Assembly: GCA_964373665.1 (NCBI GenBank)
Contig: CAYJVM010000006.1
Span: 1-40,333, forward strand
Reading direction: 5' to 3'
Length of the DNA stretch: 40,333 nt
Source: JACOWB01 sp964373665
GTDB taxonomy: Archaea > Aenigmatarchaeota > Aenigmatarchaeia > CG10238-14 > SCSR01
Position numbers and translations under genes: made by a program. This document shows, in pieces, positions 24,232 to 32,097 of this stretch (the stretch's first letter is position 1; every line of letters starts with the position of its first letter). Below the pieces are notes generated by a model. It ran no database searches. It was not told the DNA's origin and saw only the letters and a program-made list of their open reading frames with translations.

Positions 24232-24411
24232 TTATTTGTAAGCAAATCGTTCTTTAGCTTTCGCTCTAATCTCATCATAAGTGGTATCGACATTTGGTCT
24301 ACTGGAGTACAAGGAGCTTATATGATCTATTCTGACTTGTCTTTCAGAATAACGAGTTCTAGAATGGTCACCCAGTTCCCTGTAATTCCTTGACTTGTAA
24401 AGATCTCCCAT
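24232..24411 (-). CDS. Hypothetical small charged protein
   Basis: 59 residues from ATG 24411 (62 from 24420), rich in R, Y and S (YKSRNYRELGDHSRTRYSERQ), with no membrane segment. No recognised family. It sits between dph2 (12-21 bases downstream of its stop) and the METTL5-like gene, all on one strand, so it is probably in the same operon. Confidence 0.45.
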   Translation of the reverse strand: MGDLYKSRNYRELGDHSRTRYSERQVRIDHISSLYSSRPNVDTTYDEIRAKAKERFAYK

Positions 24412-24431
24412 AATTATCATTCGATTGCAAC

Positions 24432-25382
24432 TTACTTAATCTTTACTACCTGGTCAAAGTTCAACATCGGAATTTCAAACCTGTCAGTATCATCCGTTCC
24501 AACGCGGGGACAAAGCGTGTTAATTATGAAGTCGAGCTTCAACCCCATTATTTTCTCTTGTGTAATCTCATCCCCAGCCAATATGTATGCCTCTTTCTTC
24601 AGCTTTTTCTCCAGATAATTCTTTATCGAATATGGCAGTACTAGCTGTCCCTTTTTAAACGAAACAAGGATACCGACTCTTTTTGCATCCTTGAAGGCCG
24701 ATTTGTTCCAAGCAATTATCTTCTGTATCCTCTTCTTTTCATGTTCTATATCAGTTATCTCCTTTCTCTCAACATCTAGAGTCAGCATAGGCTTATCAGT
24801 GTTAAGAATCAAGCCGAGACCATAGAATTTAGCGGCTGATACGCAAAGGAAAACATCAACCTTATCCTCGATTTCCTTACCAGATTTCAATCTACAGCCA
24901 AGAATCTGTCCAGGGTACTTTACACCTTCTACTTCGGCTATAAAGACTTTCTTCCCTCTTTTCTCAAGATATTTCTTGATTTCAGGTATCTTGTTGATGT
25001 ACTGCAGTGAACCAACTAATCCAATCTTCTTGTAACCATTTAACTTGTCAAACTCTTTTTCGAGAATTGGTATAGGATCCGAGTCAAGGAAATACTCCCA
25101 GTAAACTACAGGCAGTTCACTAACTACACCAAAATCAACATGGGCAACATGTAAGATAGCATTGCACTGCAATCTTTTAGCTTCTGTATCCCTCACATCA
25201 CAAGCACCAAACGTCGGTTCTATTGAGAGAAGAGTGATTATACCTTCCTTTTCTATTTCTCTAGATATTTCGAGTATTTTTTCATTTTTCAAGCCTTCAG
25301 GGAATTGTATAAAAACTCTTTTCGCTTTCAAGTTGTGTAATTGTTGTATTACTTCTTTTAATCTCTTCATTAATATCAACAT
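24432..25382 (-). CDS. dph2: Diphthamide biosynthesis enzyme Dph2
   Basis: 316 residues. A radical-SAM-like [4Fe-4S] enzyme that adds the 3-amino-3-carboxypropyl group to a histidine of aEF2, the first step of diphthamide. The three cluster cysteines are visible: GACD (C61), LGCR (C163) and TLCP (C291). An ATG at 25370 (MKRLKEV) is an alternative start and matches the family better. The 5' end overlaps 86 bases of a frameshifted LAGLIDADG gene in another frame. A decayed second copy of the N-terminus lies beyond that gene, next to purD, suggesting the original purD-dph2 operon was split by insertion. Confidence 0.92.
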   Translation of the reverse strand: MLILMKRLKEVIQQLHNLKAKRVFIQFPEGLKNEKILEISREIEKEGIITLLSIEPTFGACDVRDTEAKRLQCNAILHVAHVDFGVVSELPVVYWEYFLDSDPIPILEKEFDKLNGYKKIGLVGSLQYINKIPEIKKYLEKRGKKVFIAEVEGVKYPGQILGCRLKSGKEIEDKVDVFLCVSAAKFYGLGLILNTDKPMLTLDVERKEITDIEHEKKRIQKIIAWNKSAFKDAKRVGILVSFKKGQLVLPYSIKNYLEKKLKKEAYILAGDEITQEKIMGLKLDFIINTLCPRVGTDDTDRFEIPMLNFDQVVKIK

Positions 25383-26452
25383 CTCCTAAAACATTTATAT
25401 GTTCTTGTTTAATTTGAGCTCTTAGTTTTAAAACCTTATCTTTTACTTTATTCCAGTTAAGCTCATCTTTGAGTTCGAGCATTAATTTCATTCTTTTTAT
25501 TTTCTCATCATGTTGACTATAGTTTAATAAAATTGAAGCTAAAGATACAACTTCCTTTTTCGATTGAAAAGATAAACACCAAAAATCTTTATTATGAAAT
25601 CCTACATTAGTTCTTTCACCTTTCATTTTTTCCAAATAAAATAAAGAAGCATATCTTTCTTCTTTCAATTTTTGCATAATCTGAATAAGTATTCTCTTAT
25701 CACTTGTCCTTAATCTAAAAGAAAATCTAATATTATCTTTATTGCTTTTCCTTATATCCCACCCACCTTCACAATCCATATATCCGCCTAAAAATGAATA
25801 AAACAATTTATCGTAATTTAAAATCCATTCTGGCATTCTTTGTAGTTTTTCTAGTAAAAACTCAAAACTTCTATCCAAATCACAATATAAAGCCCATTCG
25901 TCCACACTCAGAGTATTACGTCTGGTTGTATAAATGTGCACATGAGTATATTTCCCAAAAAACTTTCTTAAACATTTTCACTTGTGCAAGATGTGATGTG
26001 GCAGTATAAACTCTTACCATATTATGGTTCATTCTGGCTGAAATATCACCAGTTCTTAATCCCAGCATGTAAGCTTTTTCTTCCAAATCATCAGAAAATT
26101 GAATTTTTGGGTATTTGGTTCTTATCTCCGACAAAGTTCTTCTTTTAATATCGAATTTCCTCAACCAATATCTGATAGACTCTGAAGGAATATTTAGCAG
26201 TTTTCCTATCTTTAAGCAAGAAAGCTTTTTATCTGTGTACAATTCTTTTAAAAGAGGTTCTGTTAAATTGTGTTTCTTTCTAGGAGCCGAAGGTTTACGA
26301 GGAATGTTATATTTAATTAACCAGTATCTAACTTTAGTTCTTGAACAACCTACAATCTTACCTATTTCTGGACATGTTAAATTTCCTTTAATATACAAGT
26401 CTTCTAATAATTCTCTTTTCAATGTTCCTCTTGTCATGAAATCCAACTCCAT
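25297..26452 (-). pseudogene. Frameshifted LAGLIDADG endonuclease inserted before dph2
   Basis: Two overlapping frames form one protein. The 5' part (25916-26452) has two HTH-like repeats (CPEIGKIVGCSRTKVRYWL and CLKIGKLLNIPSESIRYWL) and the first motif AYMLGLRTGDIS. The 3' part (25297-25941) has the second motif FLGGYMDCEGGW. Removing one T from the T6 run in GTTTTTTGGG joins them as KKVFGKYTHVHIYTT, a typical LAGLIDADG sequence. So the gene is inactive, or the run is miscalled or recoded. Its 3' end overlaps the first 86 bases of dph2. It is strikingly AT-rich compared with purD and dph2. Confidence 0.78.
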
Positions 26453-26661
26453 TATGTATAGTAATTAAATTACAAAAACTAGTATATAAAGCTATCGGAG
26501 GTTCATTTCCCACATCTTTTGTGAAGAAGGCAAAATATAGCTTATTTAAGCTATTACAAACTAGACATATCCAATAACAACCAGAAATTCTCTAATTTGC
26601 TTTATCTGTCTATAAACAGACAAGAAAGTAATTACTATTATTACAAAAACATAAGTACCTT

Positions 26662-26805
26662 CTATGCAGAGTCATTCCAAACACCGCTTTCCAAACTTTT
26701 AGCTATATCCTGTATTTTTTCATTCTTCAGCCCTTTAGGAAATAGGACAAATATCCGCTTGGCTTTCAACTATTTCAACTGTTCAACAACACCATTCAGT
26801 TCCAT
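26662..26805 (-). pseudogene. Duplicated, decayed 5' end of dph2
   Basis: Starts 3 bases after the purD stop. Reads MELNGVVEQLK, then TAG (26770-26772), then LKAKRIFVLFPKGLKNEK and IQDIAKSLESGVW. The intact dph2 has LKAKRVFIQFPEGLKNEK at the same place. So this is the original or duplicated dph2 N-terminus, now with a stop and no continuation. The LAGLIDADG gene lies between it and the intact gene. Confidence 0.82.
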
Positions 26806-26808
26806 GAA

Positions 26809-28143
26809 TTACACCATTGCCTTTAAGAACCGTTCAACGTCTCTCCATCCAATATCAGTTCTGTAGTGTAAATTATTACCTTCTACAGATATGTATGCAA
26901 TAGCAGCGTATGCTCTTTGTTTAGCTTCTAAGATATCATCATCCTCAGCAACAACACTAAACAACCTTCCACCATTTGCGTAAAATCTCCCATCTTGTAC
27001 AGCTATACCAGCACCAAATATTTGCACACCTTCCATCTTCATAGCTTCCTCCAAACCATAAATTCGTTTCCCTTTAACAGCCTCATAATCATTAGGATAT
27101 TCTCTTGATGCGCCAACTACACAAACTCTTGTTTTACCATCCTCCACGATAGTTACTTCTGATAATCTTCTTTCTAAAGATGCAGTAACCAAATCAACAT
27201 AATCATTCTGAACACCAGGCAGAACAACTTGACATTCTGGATCGCCCCATCTCGCGTTGTATTCGATATTGACTGGTTTTCCATCGGCAACAATCCCACC
27301 TAAATAAAGTATACCAATGTATGGAAGTCTTTCTTCAGTCATACCGTTTATAGCTCTTTGAATTAATTGTTCTTCAATCTCGCTAGAAATAGATTGTGTC
27401 ACCATAGCAGGAGAGATAGCACCCATGCCACCTGTCTGATTGCCTTCATCAAAATTGAAAACTGTCTTGTTGTCTTGTGCCGATTTGAAAATATGATATA
27501 CATTCCCATCGCTTATGGCATAATAGGAAAATTCTTCTCCAACCAAACCCTCCTCTACTAAGAATGTATCGCCTGCACCATCAGGAAATTCTTTCATCCT
27601 TCTGACACTTCTAATCGCTTGCTCCAGACTTTTTGATGGTAATGCTCCTTTTCCTGCAGCCAAACCTGATGCCTTTACATAGATTAATCGGTGAGGATCT
27701 CTAGAGTATAACTCTCTTACATAGCTTATTCCACCTCCTTCAGAATCAAAATATCTAAAATTGGGATGTGGGATTTGATGTCTTTGCATGAATTCTCTGG
27801 ACCATCTTTTATCGGACTCTATACCTGCAGAAGCTTGAGTTGGCCCAAAAGTTAGAAATCCATTTACTTGCAACAAATCTACTGTTCCAAGTCCCAGTGC
27901 ATCATCTTGGGCAACATCGATTAAATGTGGTTTGTATTTTCTTGCGATTTCTAGTATCGACTGAGGATTTTTTAAAGAGCAGTTGTTGTCTACAATCACT
28001 TCTTTTTGCCTTCCATGTTCTATAAAATCATTTCCAGGAGCAACCACAATTCTCTTAACTTTGGGACTTTTTTCATAAGCAGATGAAATTGCATGTTCTC
28101 TAGCACCGCCACCAACAATTAAAACTGTTAGGTTTTCTACCAT
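26809..28143 (-). CDS. purD: Phosphoribosylamine-glycine ligase
   Basis: 444 residues, an ATP-grasp enzyme making glycinamide ribonucleotide in purine synthesis. N-terminal GGGAREHAI, central ASGLAAGKGA and DTFLVEEGLVGEEFSYY, then GGMGAISPA and NARWGDPECQ, the usual order. Slightly longer than typical (about 430). It ends 3 bases before the decayed dph2 copy, evidence for an ancestral purD-dph2 operon. A methyltransferase gene lies upstream on the same strand. Confidence 0.93.
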   Translation of the reverse strand: MVENLTVLIVGGGAREHAISSAYEKSPKVKRIVVAPGNDFIEHGRQKEVIVDNNCSLKNPQSILEIARKYKPHLIDVAQDDALGLGTVDLLQVNGFLTFGPTQASAGIESDKRWSREFMQRHQIPHPNFRYFDSEGGGISYVRELYSRDPHRLIYVKASGLAAGKGALPSKSLEQAIRSVRRMKEFPDGAGDTFLVEEGLVGEEFSYYAISDGNVYHIFKSAQDNKTVFNFDEGNQTGGMGAISPAMVTQSISSEIEEQLIQRAINGMTEERLPYIGILYLGGIVADGKPVNIEYNARWGDPECQVVLPGVQNDYVDLVTASLERRLSEVTIVEDGKTRVCVVGASREYPNDYEAVKGKRIYGLEEAMKMEGVQIFGAGIAVQDGRFYANGGRLFSVVAEDDDILEAKQRAYAAIAYISVEGNNLHYRTDIGWRDVERFLKAMV

Positions 28144-28185
28144 CTACAAACCAACATTAATATTCAAATTGAAAGTTATTTAAGA

Positions 28186-28842
28186 TTATTTTCGACTATT
28201 TGAAATAGAAAGGCTTACTCGATTAGGATTTCTGTTTGCTTGCTTTCTAGCTGTTAACAGGAGGAACCTGCAACTGAATTTGTAAGACATATCACCAGCA
28301 TCAACCTGTTCTTCTGGGACTTCAGAGTTCTGAATTTGGATATCATAATCCTTGAAAAGAATTCTAAGAAATAGATTAGCATTTTCCGAAGTATACTGTG
28401 GTTCCCCTTCTATGATGTATAATTTCCCATTTGGTAAGATTCTCTTAACATCAGTTGCAAAGTCTATTATGACCTTACAGTTTGGTTTTAGTACACGAGT
28501 AATTTCGGATATTACTTCCTTTAGTGTCTCTTTAGGAAACAAATGCAATGTGCCTGTGCAGAACACGCCATCAAATGACACATTATCAAATGGGAATCTC
28601 TTAGTAACATCGAAAACCTTCAATTCGAGCTTTGACCTTAGTTCTTCTGGTGTATTGTCCCATAAATTCTCAAGCGCTAACCTGTCTATATCGGATGCGA
28701 TGACAAAAGCAGCCTTTTTCAACAATTCCAGATTGTAGCGACCATCGCCAGCAGAAAGGTTCAGCCATTTTCCATCAATTCGAGTATCTTTTAGAAGCGC
28801 TAGAGTATCTTTATCCCCGCCACCCCAGATAGAGTCACTCAT
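28186..28842 (-). CDS. SAM-dependent methyltransferase, substrate unknown
   Basis: 218 residues, class I fold: WLNLSAGDGRYNLELLKKA (motif I), VIASDID (motif II) and FDGVFCTGTLHLF, then VLKPNCKVIIDFATD. The central CTG lacks catalytic motifs of known nucleic-acid enzymes, and the layout resembles ubiquinone/small-molecule methyltransferases. The C-terminus is basic (RKQANRNPNR). It lies 42 bases upstream of purD and diverges from msrA. Confidence 0.75.
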   Translation of the reverse strand: MSDSIWGGGDKDTLALLKDTRIDGKWLNLSAGDGRYNLELLKKAAFVIASDIDRLALENLWDNTPEELRSKLELKVFDVTKRFPFDNVSFDGVFCTGTLHLFPKETLKEVISEITRVLKPNCKVIIDFATDVKRILPNGKLYIIEGEPQYTSENANLFLRILFKDYDIQIQNSEVPEEQVDAGDMSYKFSCRFLLLTARKQANRNPNRVSLSISNSRK

Positions 28843-28903
28843 GGAAAATCACCTTGTGACAAGTTCCCCCAACGTTATTAACTTGACCTAGTAACTTTAA
28901 AAT

Positions 28904-29425
28904 ATGCCAAAACTAGAGAAAGCCACCTTTGGAGGCGGATGCTTCTGGTGCATAGAAGCTATATTCCAGCGGTTGGAAGGCATTAAATTAGTAGTTTCAG
29001 GTTATGCCGGCGGCACTATACCTAATCCAACCTACGAAGATGTTTGTTCTAACATAGCAGGGCATATAGAAGTCGTGCAGGTGACATACGACCCCAAAAT
29101 TATCAGTTACGAACAACTTCTGGATATTTTATGGCAGTCACATGATCCCACATCCATGGACAGGCAGGGAGGAGATGAAGGCGCACAATACCGTTCAGTA
29201 ATTTTCTATCACGATGATAGACAGAAAGTGGCCGCAGAAAAGTCCAAGTTAAGCATTGCCAAGAAATACGACAAGCCGATAGTCACTGAAATAAGGCCGC
29301 TGAAAAACTTTTACAAGGCCGAAAGCTACCATCAGAACTATTACAACAGGAACAAGAACGCCTCTTACTGCAGGATTGTCATACTGCCGAAATTGAAGAA
29401 ACTCAAGCTTGATAAACAAAGTTAA
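28904..29425 (+). CDS. msrA: Peptide methionine (S)-S-oxide reductase
   Basis: 173 residues. It repairs oxidised methionine. The catalytic GCFWC (C13, C16) and the downstream GYAGG, NPTYEDVCSNIAGHIEVVQV, HDPTSMDRQGGDEGAQYRS and YHQNYY blocks are complete. Short promoter region shared with the divergent methyltransferase gene. A SWIM protein gene follows 21 bases later. Confidence 0.95.
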   Translation: MPKLEKATFGGGCFWCIEAIFQRLEGIKLVVSGYAGGTIPNPTYEDVCSNIAGHIEVVQVTYDPKIISYEQLLDILWQSHDPTSMDRQGGDEGAQYRSVIFYHDDRQKVAAEKSKLSIAKKYDKPIVTEIRPLKNFYKAESYHQNYYNRNKNASYCRIVILPKLKKLKLDKQS

Positions 29426-29446
29426 CCTCATCACACCATTATAATT

Positions 29447-29683
29447 ATGGAAACCCCATCCAAAGAAGTTATTCTCAAGGCCAAACAACTCGTCAATAAA
29501 GGCAAAGTAAGGAAAGATTTTGAAACTGAGAAGAGGTCTCACTTTACAGTAGAGGGGGATTCTGAAACATACTCTATCATTTATGAAAAAGGAAAAGGGG
29601 AGTGGAAATGCTCATGCAAGTTCAACTCATTGCACCAAAAAAGATGCTCGCATATACTTGCAAGCATGTTAAAGAAAATTTGA
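29447..29683 (+). CDS. SWIM zinc-finger protein
   Basis: 78 residues. The C-terminal half has WKCSCKFNSLHQKRCSHI, the SWIM pattern CxCx9CxH. The N-terminal half is basic and contains a short beta-strand region (HFTVEGDSETYSIIYEKG). SWIM domains bind DNA or proteins; stand-alone small versions are common in archaea and unexplained. Confidence 0.78.
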   Translation: METPSKEVILKAKQLVNKGKVRKDFETEKRSHFTVEGDSETYSIIYEKGKGEWKCSCKFNSLHQKRCSHILASMLKKI

Positions 29684-29798
29684 ATTCTTATCTTTTAGCA
29701 TCAGCGCGTCGTCTTTTCGCCAATTGTAGCACCTCCGTGTGAGATATCTATAGCTAATTTGCTTTCAGAACATAAATAACCAGCACTCGATTCAGACT

Positions 29799-31118
29799 TT
29801 ACGGAAGAATTCTCTCCGTGTCCCTAGGAAACAGTGTCGTTTCCCTCACGTTTTCCACACCCAACAATTTCATGACGAACCTTTCAATTCCCAAGCTGAA
29901 ACCGCCCATCGGGGGCACACCGTACCTGAAAACTTGCGTAAACCATTCCAGAGTCTCTTTCTTCAGTCCCTTTTCATCTATTTGCGACATAAGCTTGTCA
30001 TACCTATGCTCTCTCTGACCGCCCGACGACATCTCCATACCCCTGAACACAAGGTCTATACTTCTTGCATACTTTGGCTGGTCGTCAACTTTCATGACGT
30101 AAAACGGCTTTACTGCGGAAGGAAATCTGTTAACAAAGAAAAAGTCGCTCTTGAACTTCTCTTTCACGTACCCACTAAGAACCTCCTCTGCCTTTCTGTT
30201 CAGGTCCTCGCCTTCAGGCACAGGATTTCCCAAGTCTTTGAGTATTTTGTAAATTTCAGGGAATTGCAGCTCTGGAAAAGGCGCTTTAGGAACTGTTATC
30301 TCCTTGCCCAAAACTTCAAGCTGGTCCGCACATTCTTTTTTTACCCGTTCTAGAGCATGTACAATCATACACTCCTCAACCCGCATAACATCGCGTTCGT
30401 CCTCTATGAACGCCAACTCAGCAACGATTGTCCTGTGTTCGGTCATGTGCCATACTGTGTGGCTTTTCTCGGCTCTCCAGCTAGGGCCAGTCTCAAAAAT
30501 CTTCTCAAAACCTCCTGCCACCAGCAGCTCCCTGTGCAACTGGGGATCCTGCCTCAGGAAAACCTGTTTGTTGAAATAAACGACCGGAAACACCTCGGAT
30601 CCGCCTTCGGATATGCCCCCAATAAGCGAAGGCGTGAAGACTTTCACGAATTTGTTCTTGGACAGGTACTCTTCCATCCCAAGCATCAAAGCCGACTGTA
30701 TTTTAAAAATCGCAGAATTTTCAGGCGATCGCAGGTCAATGGATCTCCAGTCCAGCCTAGTGTCCAAATGAGCTTTCGTCACCCTCCTTGGATCCAGCGG
30801 CAATACAAGCTCCGAGGAGCTGATTTTTGTTATGAGCTTCGGTATAATTTCAATCCCACCCTTCGTTTTCGCAGTCTTCTGGACAGTTCCTTCAACTGCA
30901 ACCACGTCTTCACTATGGAGATCTTCTACAGCCTTCAATACCTGCGGTTTAGCCTTGTCCTTATGCACGGTTACCTGCACAATGCCGTCCATGTCGCGGA
31001 GCAAAACAAAGCTTATCCCGCCCATCATCCTCTTGTCATGAACCCAGCCTTTCACAACGACTTCCTTTCCAACGGCGCCTTTCAGCTCTCCAGTATAGTA
31101 TCTCTTGATCTCAATCAC
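29799..31118 (-). CDS. aspS: Aspartyl-tRNA synthetase, archaeal type
   Basis: 439 residues. N-terminal OB anticodon-binding domain (VVVKGWVHDKRMMGGISFVLLRD) and a class II core with FRAEKSH-like motif 2 (GPSWRAEKSH), SSGGQREHRYD and the motif 3 GGFSLGIERFVMK. The start is GTG 31118, overlapping the upstream stop as GTGA; the longer open frame would add 34 residues with no family match. With GatCAB present, it may be the non-discriminating form that also charges tRNA-Asn, but I cannot decide this from the sequence. Confidence 0.93.
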   Translation of the reverse strand: MIEIKRYYTGELKGAVGKEVVVKGWVHDKRMMGGISFVLLRDMDGIVQVTVHKDKAKPQVLKAVEDLHSEDVVAVEGTVQKTAKTKGGIEIIPKLITKISSSELVLPLDPRRVTKAHLDTRLDWRSIDLRSPENSAIFKIQSALMLGMEEYLSKNKFVKVFTPSLIGGISEGGSEVFPVVYFNKQVFLRQDPQLHRELLVAGGFEKIFETGPSWRAEKSHTVWHMTEHRTIVAELAFIEDERDVMRVEECMIVHALERVKKECADQLEVLGKEITVPKAPFPELQFPEIYKILKDLGNPVPEGEDLNRKAEEVLSGYVKEKFKSDFFFVNRFPSAVKPFYVMKVDDQPKYARSIDLVFRGMEMSSGGQREHRYDKLMSQIDEKGLKKETLEWFTQVFRYGVPPMGGFSLGIERFVMKLLGVENVRETTLFPRDTERILP

Positions 31119-31366
31119 CAGAAATTGAAGGCGAGTATCCATACAATAAGCCACACCAGGATGAATGTTATTATAGTGTTGACAATATGCCACACAAGCT
31201 TCTTCCTCTCCCTCACCCACTTTCTTGTTAGGTGAACCGACACGGCATACACCAATGCCCCTATGATGAATGCCAGAGGCGCGTTCAGAAACCTTGATGC
31301 AATGCCAACCAGAATTCCGAGCCCGATGTAAATCAATGTCAGTTTTTGCTCATTGTTCAATCTCAT
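31115..31366 (-). CDS. Small membrane protein between rnhB and aspS
   Basis: 83 residues, about three hydrophobic segments (LIYIGLGILVGIASRF, LAFIIGALVYAVSV, IITFILVWLIVWILAF) separated by a basic loop (RKWVRERKK). It overlaps rnhB by 17 bases and aspS by 4, so all three are one operon. Family unknown. Confidence 0.6.
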   Translation of the reverse strand: MRLNNEQKLTLIYIGLGILVGIASRFLNAPLAFIIGALVYAVSVHLTRKWVRERKKLVWHIVNTIITFILVWLIVWILAFNFW

Positions 31367-32097
31367 TCATCTCCATGTTGCTGTTCTTGCGGAAAACGAA
31401 TTCCACCACCTTTTTCTGCCACGACTTTTCCTGGAGCATTTCGGTAGTGACCCAGGATTTTCTTACATAATCCGGCAGTTCTTTTCCTTTAAAATCTTGT
31501 ATAAGCTTTTCTATAAATCGTATAGTCAGCTGGTCGTGAGGATAGCCGACTCCGAAATCGAATCCTACCTGTTCCTTTAGCTCGGCTATTTCCCTGTCGC
31601 GGTGAACTTTTGCCACGATTGAAGCCGCTGAAACTGCAATGACAGATTCGTCCATATAGTTCTCGACAATTAATTCGGCATTCTTGTTTTTGACAAAGCT
31701 GCTTACTAGGCTCTTGAATTTTGGCGGGTTGTGCGTCAGTGAGTCGATATATACCTTGCCGCCGTTGCCAAAGTTGATTATCTCAGCCATCTTCATAGCC
31801 TCTATCTTGTCCAAGTTTATCCCAGTTTTCCTGTAATTGTCAATCCTGCATGGGCCGACCTTCAGCACGACGACGTCCTTTGCGATGCCCTCTATATAAC
31901 CGAACATTTCCTCCCGTTTGCTTGGAGACAATTTCTTGGAATCCTTTACGCCCAATGCATTTAGCTTGCTCTCATCAGAGCTGTCAATGGTCACACCAGC
32001 CACAACTAGAGGACCAATTACGGCACCTTTTGGGAGGCAAAAATCAATTGACTTGTTGCCTACTCCCAGCCTCATCGATCCCTGTTACGAATTCTAT
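31350..32097 (-). CDS. rnhB: Ribonuclease HII, interrupted by a BHB intron
   Basis: Exon 1 is 32063-32097 and exon 2 is 31350-32028. Spliced, they encode 237 residues starting EFVTGIDEAGRGAVIGPLV after the initiator. The family's catalytic DEAGRG motif is split by the intron between the two bases AG and A of the Arg codon. Later motifs DSKKLS, YIDSLT, ASIVAKVHRDRE and GYPHDQ are intact. The intact open frame from ATG 32075 reads through the intron and lacks DEAGRG, so it cannot be active. The start appears to be AUA 32097, 5 bases after GAGGTGAT; TAG lies directly upstream in frame. RNase HII removes ribonucleotides from DNA. Confidence 0.88.
32029..32062 (-). other. BHB intron in the rnhB mRNA (34 nt)
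   Basis: Central helix TGGG (exon 1)/CCCA (intron). The 5' bulge is AGT (cut AG^T) and the 3' bulge is AAA (cut AA^A). The inner helix is AGGCAA/TTGCCT with a 15-nt loop. The cut rule is the same as in the four tRNA introns. The length is not a multiple of three and the unspliced frame stops 8 codons into the intron. The junction restores G-R-G exactly. Confidence 0.9.

Noticed and set aside
31119..31220. 34-residue N-terminal extension of AspRS
   Set aside because: It overlaps the upstream membrane protein gene, has no family match, and GTG 31118 is coupled to that gene's stop as GTGA.
30357..31235. 292-residue plus-strand frame
   Set aside because: Antisense to aspS, with His/Cys/Phe-rich composition typical of a shadow frame; no motifs.
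31350..32075. Uninterrupted rnhB frame from ATG 32075
   Set aside because: It reads MRLGVGNKS... through the intron and lacks the catalytic DEAGRG, which lies in another frame directly upstream and is rejoined by BHB splicing.
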